NCBI GenBank assembly: GCA_017443465.1
Contig: JAFRXO010000019.1
Location: forward strand, 1-64,000
DNA from: Bacteroidales bacterium
GTDB lineage: Bacteria; Bacteroidota; Bacteroidia; Bacteroidales; UBA932
DNA length: 64,000 nt
Reading direction: 5' to 3'
A program made the translations under genes and the position numbers. Positions 24,137 through 33,322 of the stretch are shown here, piece by piece (the stretch's first letter is position 1; each line of letters starts with the position of its first letter). The notes beneath the pieces are model-generated. The model saw only the letters and a list, made by a program, of their open reading frames with translations, ran no database searches and had not been told where the DNA came from.

Positions 24137-25387
24137 TCATTCATCTCTCATTGCATCTACCGGCTTGATTTCCATTGCCCTCAGGGCAGGGGCGAGCCCG
24201 GCAAGCACCCCCAGGACGACCAGCAGCAGGAGGACCAGGATCCCTGTCCAGAAGCCGATCTGGAAGGATACGGGCCCCTCGGCGCCAGGCAGGTGTGACA
24301 CTATGTTGCCGGCTCCGCCGAGTATCAGCACCGAGAACAGGATCCCGAATATGCCTGCAAGGATTGTCAAGCCTATGCTTTCGGTTATTATCTGTGACAG
24401 GATCATCTTGGGAGTCGCCCCGATGGCCCTGCGTATGCCTATTTCAGTCGTCCTCTCCTTGACGGTAACCATCATGATGTTGGAGACTCCGATCGCTCCG
24501 GCGAGCAGGGTGCCGAGTCCCACGAGTATCACGAGGATGTTCACTCCTTTGAAGAGGTTGTCGACTATCGAGAATATCTTTTGTGTGTCGAACATCATTA
24601 CGGCCTGCTTGTCATCCGGGGCGATCGTGTGGCGTTTTGCCAACAGGGCCCTGACTTTGTCCTGCGCCGCATCCGAGTCAGCACCCTCTTTGAGAGTCAT
24701 GCATATGATGTCGAACTTTCCGCCCTTGTTGTATATCCTGTCCATGAGCTGGTAAGGAATGATTACACTTTCGGCGGGTGACCCGTTGATGTTGATGCCT
24801 CCGGCCCTTGAATCAACTCCGATTACCTGGAAATAGAGGTCCTTGACCTTGATATACTTTCCTGTCGGATCTTCTCCGCCGGGGAACAGGTTTTCCCAGA
24901 CCCTCTTTCCGAGTACGCAGACTTTCCTTTCCTGTCCGCAGTCCACATCGTTGATCCATCGGCCGAACATTATCTTGGGGGATTCGACATGGGTGTATTC
25001 GGGGGTGAGACCCTTCAGAAGGCCGGAATAGGTCCTGTCATCATATGCGAAGCTGCCTCCCCACTGGGCTTCCACCATTGTGACTACGTCGGCTTCCGGT
25101 ACCATGGTCTTTATCGCGTGGACATCGCTGGCGTCCATGAGCCAGTACCTGTCCCTTTTGAAGCCTCCGTAAGGCTTTGAGGTGTTGTTGGTTCCGATGA
25201 TTATGGAGTTGGATGCGAATCCTGCGAAATTCTCACCCAGCATCTTCTTCAGACCGTCTCCGCCGCCCAGCATGATCAGCAGCATGAATATGCCCCAGAA
25301 TATGCCGAAACCTGTGAGCAGGGTCCTGCTGCGGTTGCGGGACAGGGTGTCGATAATCTCCTTGTATCTGTCAATGTCGATCTTCAT
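24137..25387 (-). CDS. MacB-type ABC transporter permease (first of two paralogues)
   Basis: The 416-residue protein has the MacB layout: an N-terminal membrane helix (LTGFGIFWGIFMLLIMLGGG), a large periplasmic domain (about 40-285), then three membrane helices containing LGTLLAGAIGVSNIMMVTVKERTTEIGIRRAIGATP, the mechanotransmission segment common to MacB/LolC. It lacks a fused ATPase, which is encoded separately. Substrates of such systems range from antibiotics to peptides and lipoproteins. Confidence 0.9.
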   Translation of the reverse strand: MKIDIDRYKEIIDTLSRNRSRTLLTGFGIFWGIFMLLIMLGGGDGLKKMLGENFAGFASNSIIIGTNNTSKPYGGFKRDRYWLMDASDVHAIKTMVPEADVVTMVEAQWGGSFAYDDRTYSGLLKGLTPEYTHVESPKIMFGRWINDVDCGQERKVCVLGKRVWENLFPGGEDPTGKYIKVKDLYFQVIGVDSRAGGININGSPAESVIIPYQLMDRIYNKGGKFDIICMTLKEGADSDAAQDKVRALLAKRHTIAPDDKQAVMMFDTQKIFSIVDNLFKGVNILVILVGLGTLLAGAIGVSNIMMVTVKERTTEIGIRRAIGATPKMILSQIITESIGLTILAGIFGILFSVLILGGAGNIVSHLPGAEGPVSFQIGFWTGILVLLLLVVLGVLAGLAPALRAMEIKPVDAMRDE

Positions 25388-25389
25388 GG

Positions 25390-26652
25390 CTACTTGTCTG
25401 CTCTTAATGCTTCAATAGGACGGACCTTTGCTCCCTGCCATGCCGGGATGATTCCGGCAATGGTTCCGGCTACTATCAGGAGTAGGGTGGCCTTGATGGC
25501 CACGTCGAATCCTACACCGATATTCTTGAAAACGTACAGCTGGATGATTCCCATGTCCATCGGATGGGCCGCCAGGGTCTTGTCAAGGAATATGTCCGCT
25601 CCCATCCCGACCACCATCCCGATGTAGCCGAAGAAAGCCGTGATGAATATGCTTTCCATGACAATCAGTTTCAGGATGGACCATGGTGTGGCCCCCAGGG
25701 CCTTGCGGATTCCGAACTCGTGGATCCTCTCCTTGACTGTGATCAGCATGATGTTGGATACGCCTACGATTCCGCTCAGGAGGGTCAGGAATCCCAGGAT
25801 CCAGAGTGCTGTGCGCATGATCCTTATGCCTTTGCTCATCTCCTGGTTGTTGAGGTAGCGGTTCATGAGATATGTAGTCCTGGTGTCCTCCGGATCGGCT
25901 CCGTGGAAGGTGTTCATCGCCCTCTTGTAGCGATGCTCGAATTCTTCGTTTGCTGCCTTGGATTCTAAACCATGGAAATGGAGGGTTATCCTTCCGAGCC
26001 AGGCTCCGTCAGTACGCATTATCCTGGCGGTGGAGTAGGGAATGTAGGAGTCGTGTCCCCAGGTCATCTCTTCGGTTTCGTGGATGCCCACCACCTTGAA
26101 CGGGATGTTCCCTACGACTATGTCCTGCCCGATTATCCTGGTGTAATCCTTCGCGTCTCCCAGGAGCTGCGAGGCAGCATTACTGTCGATTACTATGATC
26201 TTGCTGTTGTTTTTCAGGTCGTTTTCATTGATGAAGCGGCCTGCTGCCAGGCGGATGTTGTAGGTGTCCTTTACCAGGGGGGCGACTCCCTCTATGTTGG
26301 AGGACAGTGTCTCCCTGCCCAGGCTCAGGGTATCTGAGAAATACAGCGCTCCGAAAGCTCTGTCGATCTTGCCGCTGAACTGCTCTGAGAAGGCTATGTC
26401 CCTTTCGTTGAACCTCATCGGTGTTCCTTCCTTCATTCCGTTGTAGGCCCTGCTCGTTATTCCGGGATACACTTCGATGAGGTTGAGGACAGTGTCGCCG
26501 GAGTTGCTCAGCAGGGCATTCATGAGTCCGTTACCGGTCCCGAGGAGGACGATTATTATAATGATTCCCCAGCTGACAGCCAGCCCGGTCAGGGTAGTGC
26601 GCAGCTTGTTCTGCCGCAGGGAACTCCATATTTCAGTGAAAAGATCCTTCAT
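25390..26652 (-). CDS. MacB-type ABC transporter permease (second paralogue)
   Basis: A 420-residue protein with the same architecture as its neighbour (LTGLAVSWGIIIIIVLLGTG; GIVGVSNIMLITVKERIHEFGIRKALGATP). The two genes are separated by 2 nt and probably form a heterodimeric permease, as in other Bacteroidetes operons with two MacB-like subunits and one ATPase. Confidence 0.9.
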   Translation of the reverse strand: MKDLFTEIWSSLRQNKLRTTLTGLAVSWGIIIIIVLLGTGNGLMNALLSNSGDTVLNLIEVYPGITSRAYNGMKEGTPMRFNERDIAFSEQFSGKIDRAFGALYFSDTLSLGRETLSSNIEGVAPLVKDTYNIRLAAGRFINENDLKNNSKIIVIDSNAASQLLGDAKDYTRIIGQDIVVGNIPFKVVGIHETEEMTWGHDSYIPYSTARIMRTDGAWLGRITLHFHGLESKAANEEFEHRYKRAMNTFHGADPEDTRTTYLMNRYLNNQEMSKGIRIMRTALWILGFLTLLSGIVGVSNIMLITVKERIHEFGIRKALGATPWSILKLIVMESIFITAFFGYIGMVVGMGADIFLDKTLAAHPMDMGIIQLYVFKNIGVGFDVAIKATLLLIVAGTIAGIIPAWQGAKVRPIEALRADK

Positions 26653-26661
26653 CGTTTCCGC

Positions 26662-27384
26662 TTATTTGAGCGATCCGTCCGCTCCGAAGATCATCGCATC
26701 GTGCCTTATGTTCTCCTCGATCTCTCCTATGACTCCGTCCTTTATATGTATTATCTTGTTAGTGTAGTTCGCCACTCCGCTTTCATGGGTGACTACTATT
26801 ATTGTCAGCTTGTCTTTTTCGTTGAGTTCTTTGAGGAGCTCCATGATTTCGACGGAAGTCTTGGAATCAAGGGCTCCGGTGGGTTCGTCGGCGAGGATTA
26901 TGTCGGGCTTGGTGATAAGTGCGCGGGCGATTGCGACCCTCTGTTTCTGTCCTCCGGACATCTCGTTGGGGTAGTGGCCGGCCCATTCCTTGAGTCCGAG
27001 GCGGTCAAGGTATTCCATTGCCAGTTCATGGCGTTTGTGCCTGGTGACTCCCTGGTAGAAAAGGGGAAGTTCCACGTTCTCTACCGCGGTCTTGAAACCT
27101 ATAAGATTATAGGACTGGAATATGAATCCGATCATCTTGTTCCTGTACTCCGCGGCTTTCGACTCGCTGAGGTCCCAGATCAGTTTCCCGTCGATCCGGT
27201 ACTCTCCGGAATCATAGTTGTCCAGGATGCCCAGGATGTTGAGCAGGGTAGACTTCCCGGATCCCGAGGCTCCCATGATCGACACGAACTCTCCGCGCTC
27301 GATTCCGAGGTTTATGCCTTTGAGGACATGCAGCGGCTGTGCTCCGAAATATGTCTTGTTGACGTCTTTAAGCTCTATAAGCAT
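26662..27384 (-). CDS. ABC transporter ATP-binding protein (MacB/LolD type)
   Basis: The 240-residue subunit has Walker [10 protein letters not shown], the Q-loop ([10 protein letters not shown]), signature [15 protein letters not shown], Walker [14 protein letters not shown] and the H-loop VTHESG. The [15 protein letters not shown] and [12 protein letters not shown] stretches are typical of LolD/MacB ATPases. It is the first gene of the five-gene export operon ending at 21707; ATG 27384 lies in CATATG. It energises the two permeases. Confidence 0.94.
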   Translation of the reverse strand: MLIELKDVNKTYFGAQPLHVLKGINLGIERGEFVSIMGASGSGKSTLLNILGILDNYDSGEYRIDGKLIWDLSESKAAEYRNKMIGFIFQSYNLIGFKTAVENVELPLFYQGVTRHKRHELAMEYLDRLGLKEWAGHYPNEMSGGQKQRVAIARALITKPDIILADEPTGALDSKTSVEIMELLKELNEKDKLTIIVVTHESGVANYTNKIIHIKDGVIGEIEENIRHDAMIFGADGSLK

Positions 27385-27407
27385 ATGTCTTGTCTTTGCG
27401 TGTTCAT

Positions 27408-27457
27408 GTGTATTGGTATATTAATACACTGCAAATATACGGATATTTTTTTATCCG
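27408..27457 (-). promoter_or_regulatory. Export-operon promoter with two candidate operators
   Basis: The -7 box TATATTTG lies at 27432-27439 (minus). Directly upstream is a perfect palindrome CGGATA-N6-TATCCG (27440-27457), filling the -33/-7 spacer after a TTTTG. Downstream, over the expected start point, is GTGTATT-N8-AATACAC (27408-27429). Repressor or activator binding at either is inferred from symmetry and placement. Confidence 0.55.
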
Positions 27458-27478
27458 CAAAATTTTTTTGCAAAAAAT

Positions 27479-27513
27479 GAACCCTCCATCTCCGGCATGG
27501 AGATGAAGGGTTC
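27479..27513 (-). terminator. Intrinsic terminator after the Ca-binding repeat protein gene
   Basis: A 15-bp stem with one mismatch (27479-27493 with 27499-27513) and a 5-nt loop is followed on the minus strand by CATTTTTT. It insulates the upstream gene from the export-operon promoter. Confidence 0.8.
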
Positions 27514-27533
27514 GGATGTCTTTGAATGTTATC

Positions 27534-29234
27534 TTATAACATTTCTTCCCAATTACCTGAATAATAGGCTTTTGCGAGGCGGCGTAGGCCTGCCTGGTCG
27601 CCCTTGCGCAGGAAACTGGATTCGAGGTCCTTATAGACATAGAACTGGAACCACCAGCCGTCATGGTAGCGCTCACGGAGTGTATTGGCGCTAAGCAGTT
27701 TGGCGTACCAGAGTGTGGGAACGCCGTATTTGTCGGCTACCTTTTCGGCTGTCTTGGTGCGTTTCCATATATCACCGGCGACCTGCTTGAAGAGCTTAGT
27801 GTAATCCTTGTATTTCATCCCGGAAACATCCAGCACTTTGCAGCGGTCGTCCAGCCCCAGGTCCTTCAGGGAAATCGTGCATTCGTATTCCTTGTCGCCG
27901 TCCAGGTCATAGTTGAGGGTGTCCATGAAGCCGTTCCCGTCAGTGTCCAGGTACTCTACAGTGGCAAATGCGGTCGGCGACGTTCCCTGGAAGGAACGGT
28001 TGTAACCTTGGTAGTAATTGGTGTTCTGGTCGATGCGCCAGACGCCGCGCTCGGCTCCGTAGAGGTGGATCCTGCCGTCAAACGCTCCTACATAGATGTC
28101 TCCGCTTCCGGAAAAATCTTCGTCCCATTCGCCCCTGTCTCCTGAGACATCGGCCTGGGGGTGATTGTCAACACCTCCGTTACGGGTCCCTATCTTGAAG
28201 GCATCCCTGTTCTCGTAGAGTTCCACACGTTCCCAGCGGCCGCAGTCGTCGTCCTCATCCCAGGTGAAGCGGGCGGATTCCCATTTCCCGGAGAACCCTT
28301 TTTCGAAGGCCTGCTTGCGGTCAGGATAGATGAGTTCAGTCAGAAGGCGGAACCTTGCATCCGGGAAGAACACATCGGCTTCGGGAAGGCCTCTCATGTT
28401 CCGGATCGGATGGACGCACTCGCTGTAGTTGAATCCCTTATGGGCAGAATAATGCAGGGTCATGTCGAAGTCGAAATCGTTTCCTGCTGCATTGTCGTTG
28501 TCCATGTCGATTCCCATGGAGAACCATCCCATCCATCCCAGGTACTGGGTCTTTGGAAAGCCCTGTTTTTCCGCTTCCGGATCGGCGATGGCGGTGTCGC
28601 AGAAGCGCACGGCCATTTCCGACAGTCCGTCTCCGTCATAATCATAGAACAGGAAAGGGTTCTCCCAGTTATAGCGGAGGTCTGTCATTTCGGTGGAAAG
28701 GCGGTGGGTCTTGAGGAAGATGCTGTTTCCGCTGTAGTCAGTATAGAAATCGGAAATGCCGTTTTTCTCCCAGCAGAGCACGTCGAGTTTGCTCCAGTCG
28801 ATGTAGTTGAAGACCCTGTCCTTGTCATCGTCCAGGACGAACATATGGTTCTTTGTAGTTCGCTTCCCGACCGGATAATCCATTATGAGCTGCATGTCTG
28901 CCACTCCGTTGCCGGTAAGGTCGGCGAATTTGACTACAAGGTCATATTTCCCGTCCTTGTCGCGATCGACCAGCAGGCAGTCATTTACTGTGTCGCCCTC
29001 AAGGTCGCCTTCTTTCATGTTTCCGTCATCATCCAGCCACAGGATGGGGACTCCTCCCGCAATGTAGCTCTTGACCGCATCCTGCCTACCGTCCTTGTTC
29101 AAGTCCATGAACTCCGGATTCTCTCCGACCGGGGGCCTGAGAGGCTGGATTTTCAGGTTCTGGTTCCAATAGGGCTGGCCATATGAAAGTATTGCCGTCA
29201 AGGCAAATACTATGGTCATAATACTTCTTTTCAT
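27534..29234 (-). CDS. Secreted protein with many Asp-rich Ca-binding (DxDxDG-type) repeats
   Basis: A 566-residue protein with a signal peptide (ILSYGQ). Repeated acidic loops resemble EF-hand/FG-GAP calcium sites: DLNKDGRQDAV, DRDKDGKYDLV, DLTGNGVADM, DYDGDGLSEMAV, DTDGNGFMDTLN and DLDGDKEYECT. A helical C-terminal region (KYKDYTKLFKQVAGDIWKRT) follows. I recognise no catalytic motif. It sits 3' of the BNR_4 gene on the same strand, so a role in glycan binding or cleavage is plausible. Its own terminator follows. Confidence 0.6.
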   Translation of the reverse strand: MKRSIMTIVFALTAILSYGQPYWNQNLKIQPLRPPVGENPEFMDLNKDGRQDAVKSYIAGGVPILWLDDDGNMKEGDLEGDTVNDCLLVDRDKDGKYDLVVKFADLTGNGVADMQLIMDYPVGKRTTKNHMFVLDDDKDRVFNYIDWSKLDVLCWEKNGISDFYTDYSGNSIFLKTHRLSTEMTDLRYNWENPFLFYDYDGDGLSEMAVRFCDTAIADPEAEKQGFPKTQYLGWMGWFSMGIDMDNDNAAGNDFDFDMTLHYSAHKGFNYSECVHPIRNMRGLPEADVFFPDARFRLLTELIYPDRKQAFEKGFSGKWESARFTWDEDDDCGRWERVELYENRDAFKIGTRNGGVDNHPQADVSGDRGEWDEDFSGSGDIYVGAFDGRIHLYGAERGVWRIDQNTNYYQGYNRSFQGTSPTAFATVEYLDTDGNGFMDTLNYDLDGDKEYECTISLKDLGLDDRCKVLDVSGMKYKDYTKLFKQVAGDIWKRTKTAEKVADKYGVPTLWYAKLLSANTLRERYHDGWWFQFYVYKDLESSFLRKGDQAGLRRLAKAYYSGNWEEML

Positions 29235-29283
29235 ATATGTAATAGAGTGTTATTTGTTTATTATCCAGTCAGGTCGGTAAAAA

Positions 29284-30717
29284 CTAAAACTGCGGAGTCT
29301 TGTCATATACTACCAGTTCGGGCTTGGCCCATTCCTGATCCGGAGCCATTTTGTAAGGCAACCTGTAAACGTTCCCTTTCGAATCGCCGAAATAGAAGCG
29401 TGAAATCGAGAAGACATCGGTGTTGCCGTCTGCCCAGAAGCACCAGAAAGGATCCTTGCAGTCGACGGGACGGCGGACATATGAGTGGTTCATCGGGGAG
29501 TTGGCGGTGTATTGCAAAGTCTTCTTCCACGTCTTACCGTAGTTGTGGCTTACCCATGACTCGATTTCGCCGCCCTGTCCCCATCTCTGGGGCCCTGTAC
29601 CTGTCGGAGCGATCACTGTCCAGGTCTTTCCTTCTACCCATATGGATCCGGAATCATAGTTGTTAGTCGAGCGTGTGATCGGACGGAAGTCCCATGCTTT
29701 TCCGGTCCAGTGGGCGGTGAACCATTCCCTCGGGCCATGCTTGGGCCCGGGCTGGTGGCCGTTGGAGACCAGATAGAGTATGATGGGGTTCCCTTTCTCG
29801 TCAAAGTTGACATCCTTGATGTAGCAGTTCTGCTTGTTGTGCTCCACATCCAGGATCTTGCATGGAGAATCCTTGTCGGTGATGGGGATGTCGATGGGGG
29901 TGCCGTCCACAAGGGTCCAGTGTGCCCCGAAATCGGTGGTCTGGATGAAGTAGATGTTAGTACGGGTGTCGCAGTCCCCGTTCAAATGACGGTTGAAAGC
30001 GGTCACAAGCTTGTCGCCGTAGTGCCCGGTGATCTGGTAATGTCCCGATTTCTTTTCTCCGCCAGCCACGTCGATTATGCTTGCTATCTGCTGATAGGGA
30101 CTCCAGTGTTCTCCGTCCGGCGAGGTCTGGAAGAAGAGCCTGCGGACTCCGTCATAACGCGTCTCAAAGAGGAAATGTCCTTTGCCTTCGACGTAATATG
30201 GCTGGGGATAGGCCATTATGCTTCCGCCTATTTCCTTGAATTCGGAGATGTCGAACGGGCGCACGGAGCGATAGCGGAAGCCGATACGGTGATTGCCGCG
30301 TCCGGCTACGTACACCCATAGATATCCGTCCGGGTCGATGAGCAGGGCCGGGTTGTCATGCGGGTCATTTACGGTTCCCTTGTCATAAACCACTGTCGGT
30401 TTCTGGACGAGGCCGGTCTTGTGGTCGAAACAGCTGATCATGCAGAGCAGGTGTCTCTCTTCTGCATCGGTCGTTCCTCCGAAGACGAAGAAAGTCTTGT
30501 CGACAGCCGGACTGTAGATCGCCAGGGGCCGGTGTTTCATGGTGTAGGTGCCGAAGGCCCCGACATATTTCGATCCGTATTCGCTTCTCTGCCCGAGATC
30601 GAACCATATCGGACGGAAACCATCTACTTTCGTGTTGTTGAGTGCTCCGGGGGTCTGAGCCATAAGAGCGGTTCCTAGCATGAAGGAACAAATGGTAATA
30701 AAAGACCTAAAGCTCAT
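29284..30717 (-). CDS. BNR_4-type beta-propeller protein, secreted, possible polysaccharide lyase or glycosidase
   Basis: The 477-residue protein has a signal peptide (TALMAQ) and a seven-bladed-propeller pattern: HRPLAIYSPAVDKTFFVFGG, DPHDNPALLIDPDGYLWVYV, FFQTSPDGEHWSPYQ, IQTTDFGAHWTLVDG and SHNYGKTWKKT, which are Asp-box (SxDxGxTW-like) repeats. The HDN...DGYLWV blade is characteristic of the BNR_4 group, which includes ulvan/rhamnogalacturonan lyase relatives (PL24/PL25-like) as well as uncharacterised proteins. I cannot name catalytic residues. The Ca-binding repeat protein is next on the same strand. Confidence 0.65.
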   Translation of the reverse strand: MSFRSFITICSFMLGTALMAQTPGALNNTKVDGFRPIWFDLGQRSEYGSKYVGAFGTYTMKHRPLAIYSPAVDKTFFVFGGTTDAEERHLLCMISCFDHKTGLVQKPTVVYDKGTVNDPHDNPALLIDPDGYLWVYVAGRGNHRIGFRYRSVRPFDISEFKEIGGSIMAYPQPYYVEGKGHFLFETRYDGVRRLFFQTSPDGEHWSPYQQIASIIDVAGGEKKSGHYQITGHYGDKLVTAFNRHLNGDCDTRTNIYFIQTTDFGAHWTLVDGTPIDIPITDKDSPCKILDVEHNKQNCYIKDVNFDEKGNPIILYLVSNGHQPGPKHGPREWFTAHWTGKAWDFRPITRSTNNYDSGSIWVEGKTWTVIAPTGTGPQRWGQGGEIESWVSHNYGKTWKKTLQYTANSPMNHSYVRRPVDCKDPFWCFWADGNTDVFSISRFYFGDSKGNVYRLPYKMAPDQEWAKPELVVYDKTPQF

Positions 30718-30758
30718 TGTATAGGGGTGTAAAGTGTTATCGGGTTAATAATGTACAC

Positions 30759-30766
30759 CAAATATA
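30759..30766 (-). promoter_or_regulatory. -7 box (TATATTTG) for the BNR_4 gene
   Basis: An exact TAnnTTTG match on the minus strand, 41 bp before ATG 30717. The -33 region is not obvious. Confidence 0.5.
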
Positions 30767-30806
30767 ATTTGTAATTTCTTTTCTCGGAAGGATTTTTGAC
30801 TTTTAT

Positions 30807-33224
30807 TTACAAAGAAATGACATTATAAACCTCTGCCTTTGACAGCAGTTTCCTGTAATCTTTAAGATTGAACGGTGCCTTTCCGTAGAGATAATGGTTG
30901 CCGAGAGGCTTGCCGTCGCGTCCGGTATATGTGATCTTGAAGATTCCCTGGCCGTTCCTTTCCGGGATCCTGGAGAGGACTTCCCGACCGTTGGGTCCTA
31001 TTTCATATTTTCCCTTGAACACTTCTTTGCCGCTCTTGACGTCCGTTACGGTGACTTCCCCGGAGACAGCTTCCCTGGTGTCGTTGACTACGACCAGGGG
31101 ATAGGCTCCGTCCACAGGGTCGTTTATCAGGGCACAGACATCCTGCTGGGCATTCCTTATGAAGTAATAGGCCATCTTACGGTTGAAATACCAGTCCACT
31201 ATGGCATCGGAGATGAGGGGCCATCCGTCCCTTATGTTCCACCACAGCATTCCGGTGTTGGGGCAGAACTTCCGTCCGCGGAACATCTCTATGAAATACT
31301 TCATGGCCTCGGCCTGTACGCTCTGGGAAGCGAATATGAATGTGTCCAGGTCTTCGGGAACTTCTCCGAACACGAGCCTTACCTGGTTGATCATCAGGTT
31401 GTTCCTGTCAGGAGTGTAGCCTTCCTCGCCGTAGATCCTGACTGCCTTCGTGAGCCAGTCTTCCTTCCACCGGCGCTCCTTTATGTTGCTCCACGGATAG
31501 ACGCTTTCTTTGGGGAACATCCTTTCCAGGCTCTCCCGAGCCGGCATCCCGTGGTAGCCTATCTCGCTGGCGAACAGGCATTTCGCCTCAGAATAGAACG
31601 GAGCCTTGTAGTAGCCTCTCGGGCCCCAGAGATGGTCCTCAGGCATGAAGCTGGTCTTGTTGCCCATCGCATAGACCTCTTCACTATAATAAGGCGAGCT
31701 CGGGAGGTAGGGCCGCGTGGGATCGCATTCGTAGAGAACTCTTGGAATCGCTTCGCGGCTGATCACGTCCCGGTTCGGATCGATCATGAAGCCTCCCAGC
31801 GACCATGTAAGGGACTGGTCGTTCTCGTTGTTCCCGGCCCAGAGAACGATAGAAGGGTGGGATCTTAGCTTGACAACAACTGCCCGGACCTCATCCATAA
31901 TGGCTTTCTGGAAATCCGGATCCTGTGGATACTGGGTGCATCCCATCGCGAAATCCTGCCAGACCATCACTCCGTTCTCGTCGCACAGGTCGAAGAATGG
32001 ATGGTCTTCATAGACATTCCCACCCCAGCACCTGAGCATATTGCAGTTGAGGTCGGTCACTATGTCGAATGCCTTCTTCAGATGCTGCGGGTCCCGGCTG
32101 TGGAGGGCGTCCATCGGAGTCCAGTTGCTCCCGTGGACATAGATCGGTTCCCCATTGACTATGAAGCAGAATTTTCCGGGATTCTCTTCGGTGTTGGTCT
32201 CGGTCCTGTCGAGCTTTACAGTTCTGATACCCAGGCGTTCCCTGTTTGAATCCACTTCCTTGCCATCCTCTGTCAGGATCCTGAGTGACACATCGTACAG
32301 GGCCGGGTCGCCGTATCCGCGGGGCCACCAGAACTCCACGTCGCTGAGGTTGATCTTCTCCCTCATGGCATGGGTGTAGATCTTCTTCGAGTACCGGACC
32401 TTGTCCACTCCGTCCTTTGAGATCACCACCTCCGCCTTCATCTTTCCTTCCTGGTAGCGGACCGGGAGTGAGACTGTATATTCCAGGAAGACAGACGCCT
32501 TACCGGCTTTCAGGTCAACGCCGTTGGTGTACCAGTGGGCATCCATGATATGGACCGGAGGCTTTACCTCTAGCGATACGCTTCTCCATAGCCCCGCGCT
32601 TACCAGCCTCGGCATTATGTCCCAGCCATATGTGTGCGGCGCCCTTCGGGCATATATGGACTCCGGCTGGGTGAAATTGATGCTGACAGTCGGGGGTATA
32701 TGCTTCCTGCCCTCGATTACCGAGGAGCGGATGAATACTTCAAGATGATTATCCCCTCCGGGGGGCGCGATGGCGGAGGTTACATCGAAATCCTGTTCAA
32801 CCAGCATGTTGGAAGAGCTACCGACGTGTGTCCCGTTCAGATAGACTTCGGCATAGCAGTCGATTCCTCCGAAATGGAGGGACAGGTCATCTTCCTCAGT
32901 ATATTCCGGACTCTTGAAATGCCGGCTGTACCTCCACTGGTACCCCTCGTATTTGCGGAGGAGATAGACATTGCTTCCCAGTTCAGGCTGTTCGATGAGC
33001 CCTGCTGCGAGAAGGTCCAGCTCTACGTTCCCGGGCACAGTTGCCGGGATTGTCCGGAAGGATATCCCATTCATGCCTTCAGGGGAAATGACCGCTGTCC
33101 TGCCCTGCTCCCAGAAATCAAGGGTCCAGGAACCATCAAGGGAGATGTTGCCGGCAAAGGCCTCCGCTGCGGATGCCATAATGATAATCCCGGCGATGAA
33201 TGATTGTAAAGTGAAGTGTTTCAT
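30807..33224 (-). CDS. GH2 beta-mannosidase-like enzyme, secreted
   Basis: The 805-residue protein has a signal peptide (EAFAG), a sugar-binding jelly roll (SLDGSWTLDFWEQG; LHFGGIDCYAEVYLNG), an immunoglobulin-like domain and a TIM barrel. Active-site motifs are LRCWGGNVYED (~398), WAGNNEN with acid/base Glu467, and ASEIGYHG with nucleophile Glu554. These patterns are those of GH2 beta-mannosidases rather than galactosidases. It may also act on glucuronides or arabinosides, but mannoside is the best guess. ATG 33224 is in CATATG. It is divergent from the Gfo/Idh gene across a shared inverted repeat. Confidence 0.88.
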   Translation of the reverse strand: MKHFTLQSFIAGIIIMASAAEAFAGNISLDGSWTLDFWEQGRTAVISPEGMNGISFRTIPATVPGNVELDLLAAGLIEQPELGSNVYLLRKYEGYQWRYSRHFKSPEYTEEDDLSLHFGGIDCYAEVYLNGTHVGSSSNMLVEQDFDVTSAIAPPGGDNHLEVFIRSSVIEGRKHIPPTVSINFTQPESIYARRAPHTYGWDIMPRLVSAGLWRSVSLEVKPPVHIMDAHWYTNGVDLKAGKASVFLEYTVSLPVRYQEGKMKAEVVISKDGVDKVRYSKKIYTHAMREKINLSDVEFWWPRGYGDPALYDVSLRILTEDGKEVDSNRERLGIRTVKLDRTETNTEENPGKFCFIVNGEPIYVHGSNWTPMDALHSRDPQHLKKAFDIVTDLNCNMLRCWGGNVYEDHPFFDLCDENGVMVWQDFAMGCTQYPQDPDFQKAIMDEVRAVVVKLRSHPSIVLWAGNNENDQSLTWSLGGFMIDPNRDVISREAIPRVLYECDPTRPYLPSSPYYSEEVYAMGNKTSFMPEDHLWGPRGYYKAPFYSEAKCLFASEIGYHGMPARESLERMFPKESVYPWSNIKERRWKEDWLTKAVRIYGEEGYTPDRNNLMINQVRLVFGEVPEDLDTFIFASQSVQAEAMKYFIEMFRGRKFCPNTGMLWWNIRDGWPLISDAIVDWYFNRKMAYYFIRNAQQDVCALINDPVDGAYPLVVVNDTREAVSGEVTVTDVKSGKEVFKGKYEIGPNGREVLSRIPERNGQGIFKITYTGRDGKPLGNHYLYGKAPFNLKDYRKLLSKAEVYNVISL

Positions 33225-33233
33225 ATGCGTTAA

Positions 33234-33278
33234 TGCGAATATAACGTTTTTTTGTGTGGAAGAATGATTATATTCGCA
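33234..33278. promoter_or_regulatory. Symmetrical divergent promoter region
   Basis: Perfect 11-bp arms TGCGAATATAA (33234-33244) and TTATATTCGCA (33268-33278) are separated by 23 bp. Each arm contains TATATTCG, one mismatch from TAnnTTTG, pointing outward toward GH2 on the left and the oxidoreductase on the right. One regulator bound to the arms could control both genes. Confidence 0.5.
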
Positions 33279-33322
33279 TATCAGGAAATAAAAACGCTGA
33301 ACTATAATCCAAAACCACAGTC

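Noticed and set aside
28161..29186. Plus-strand frame of 341 codons opposite the Ca-binding repeat protein
   Set aside because: It is an antisense shadow caused by the biased codon use of the real gene; the minus-strand frame has a signal peptide and repeats.
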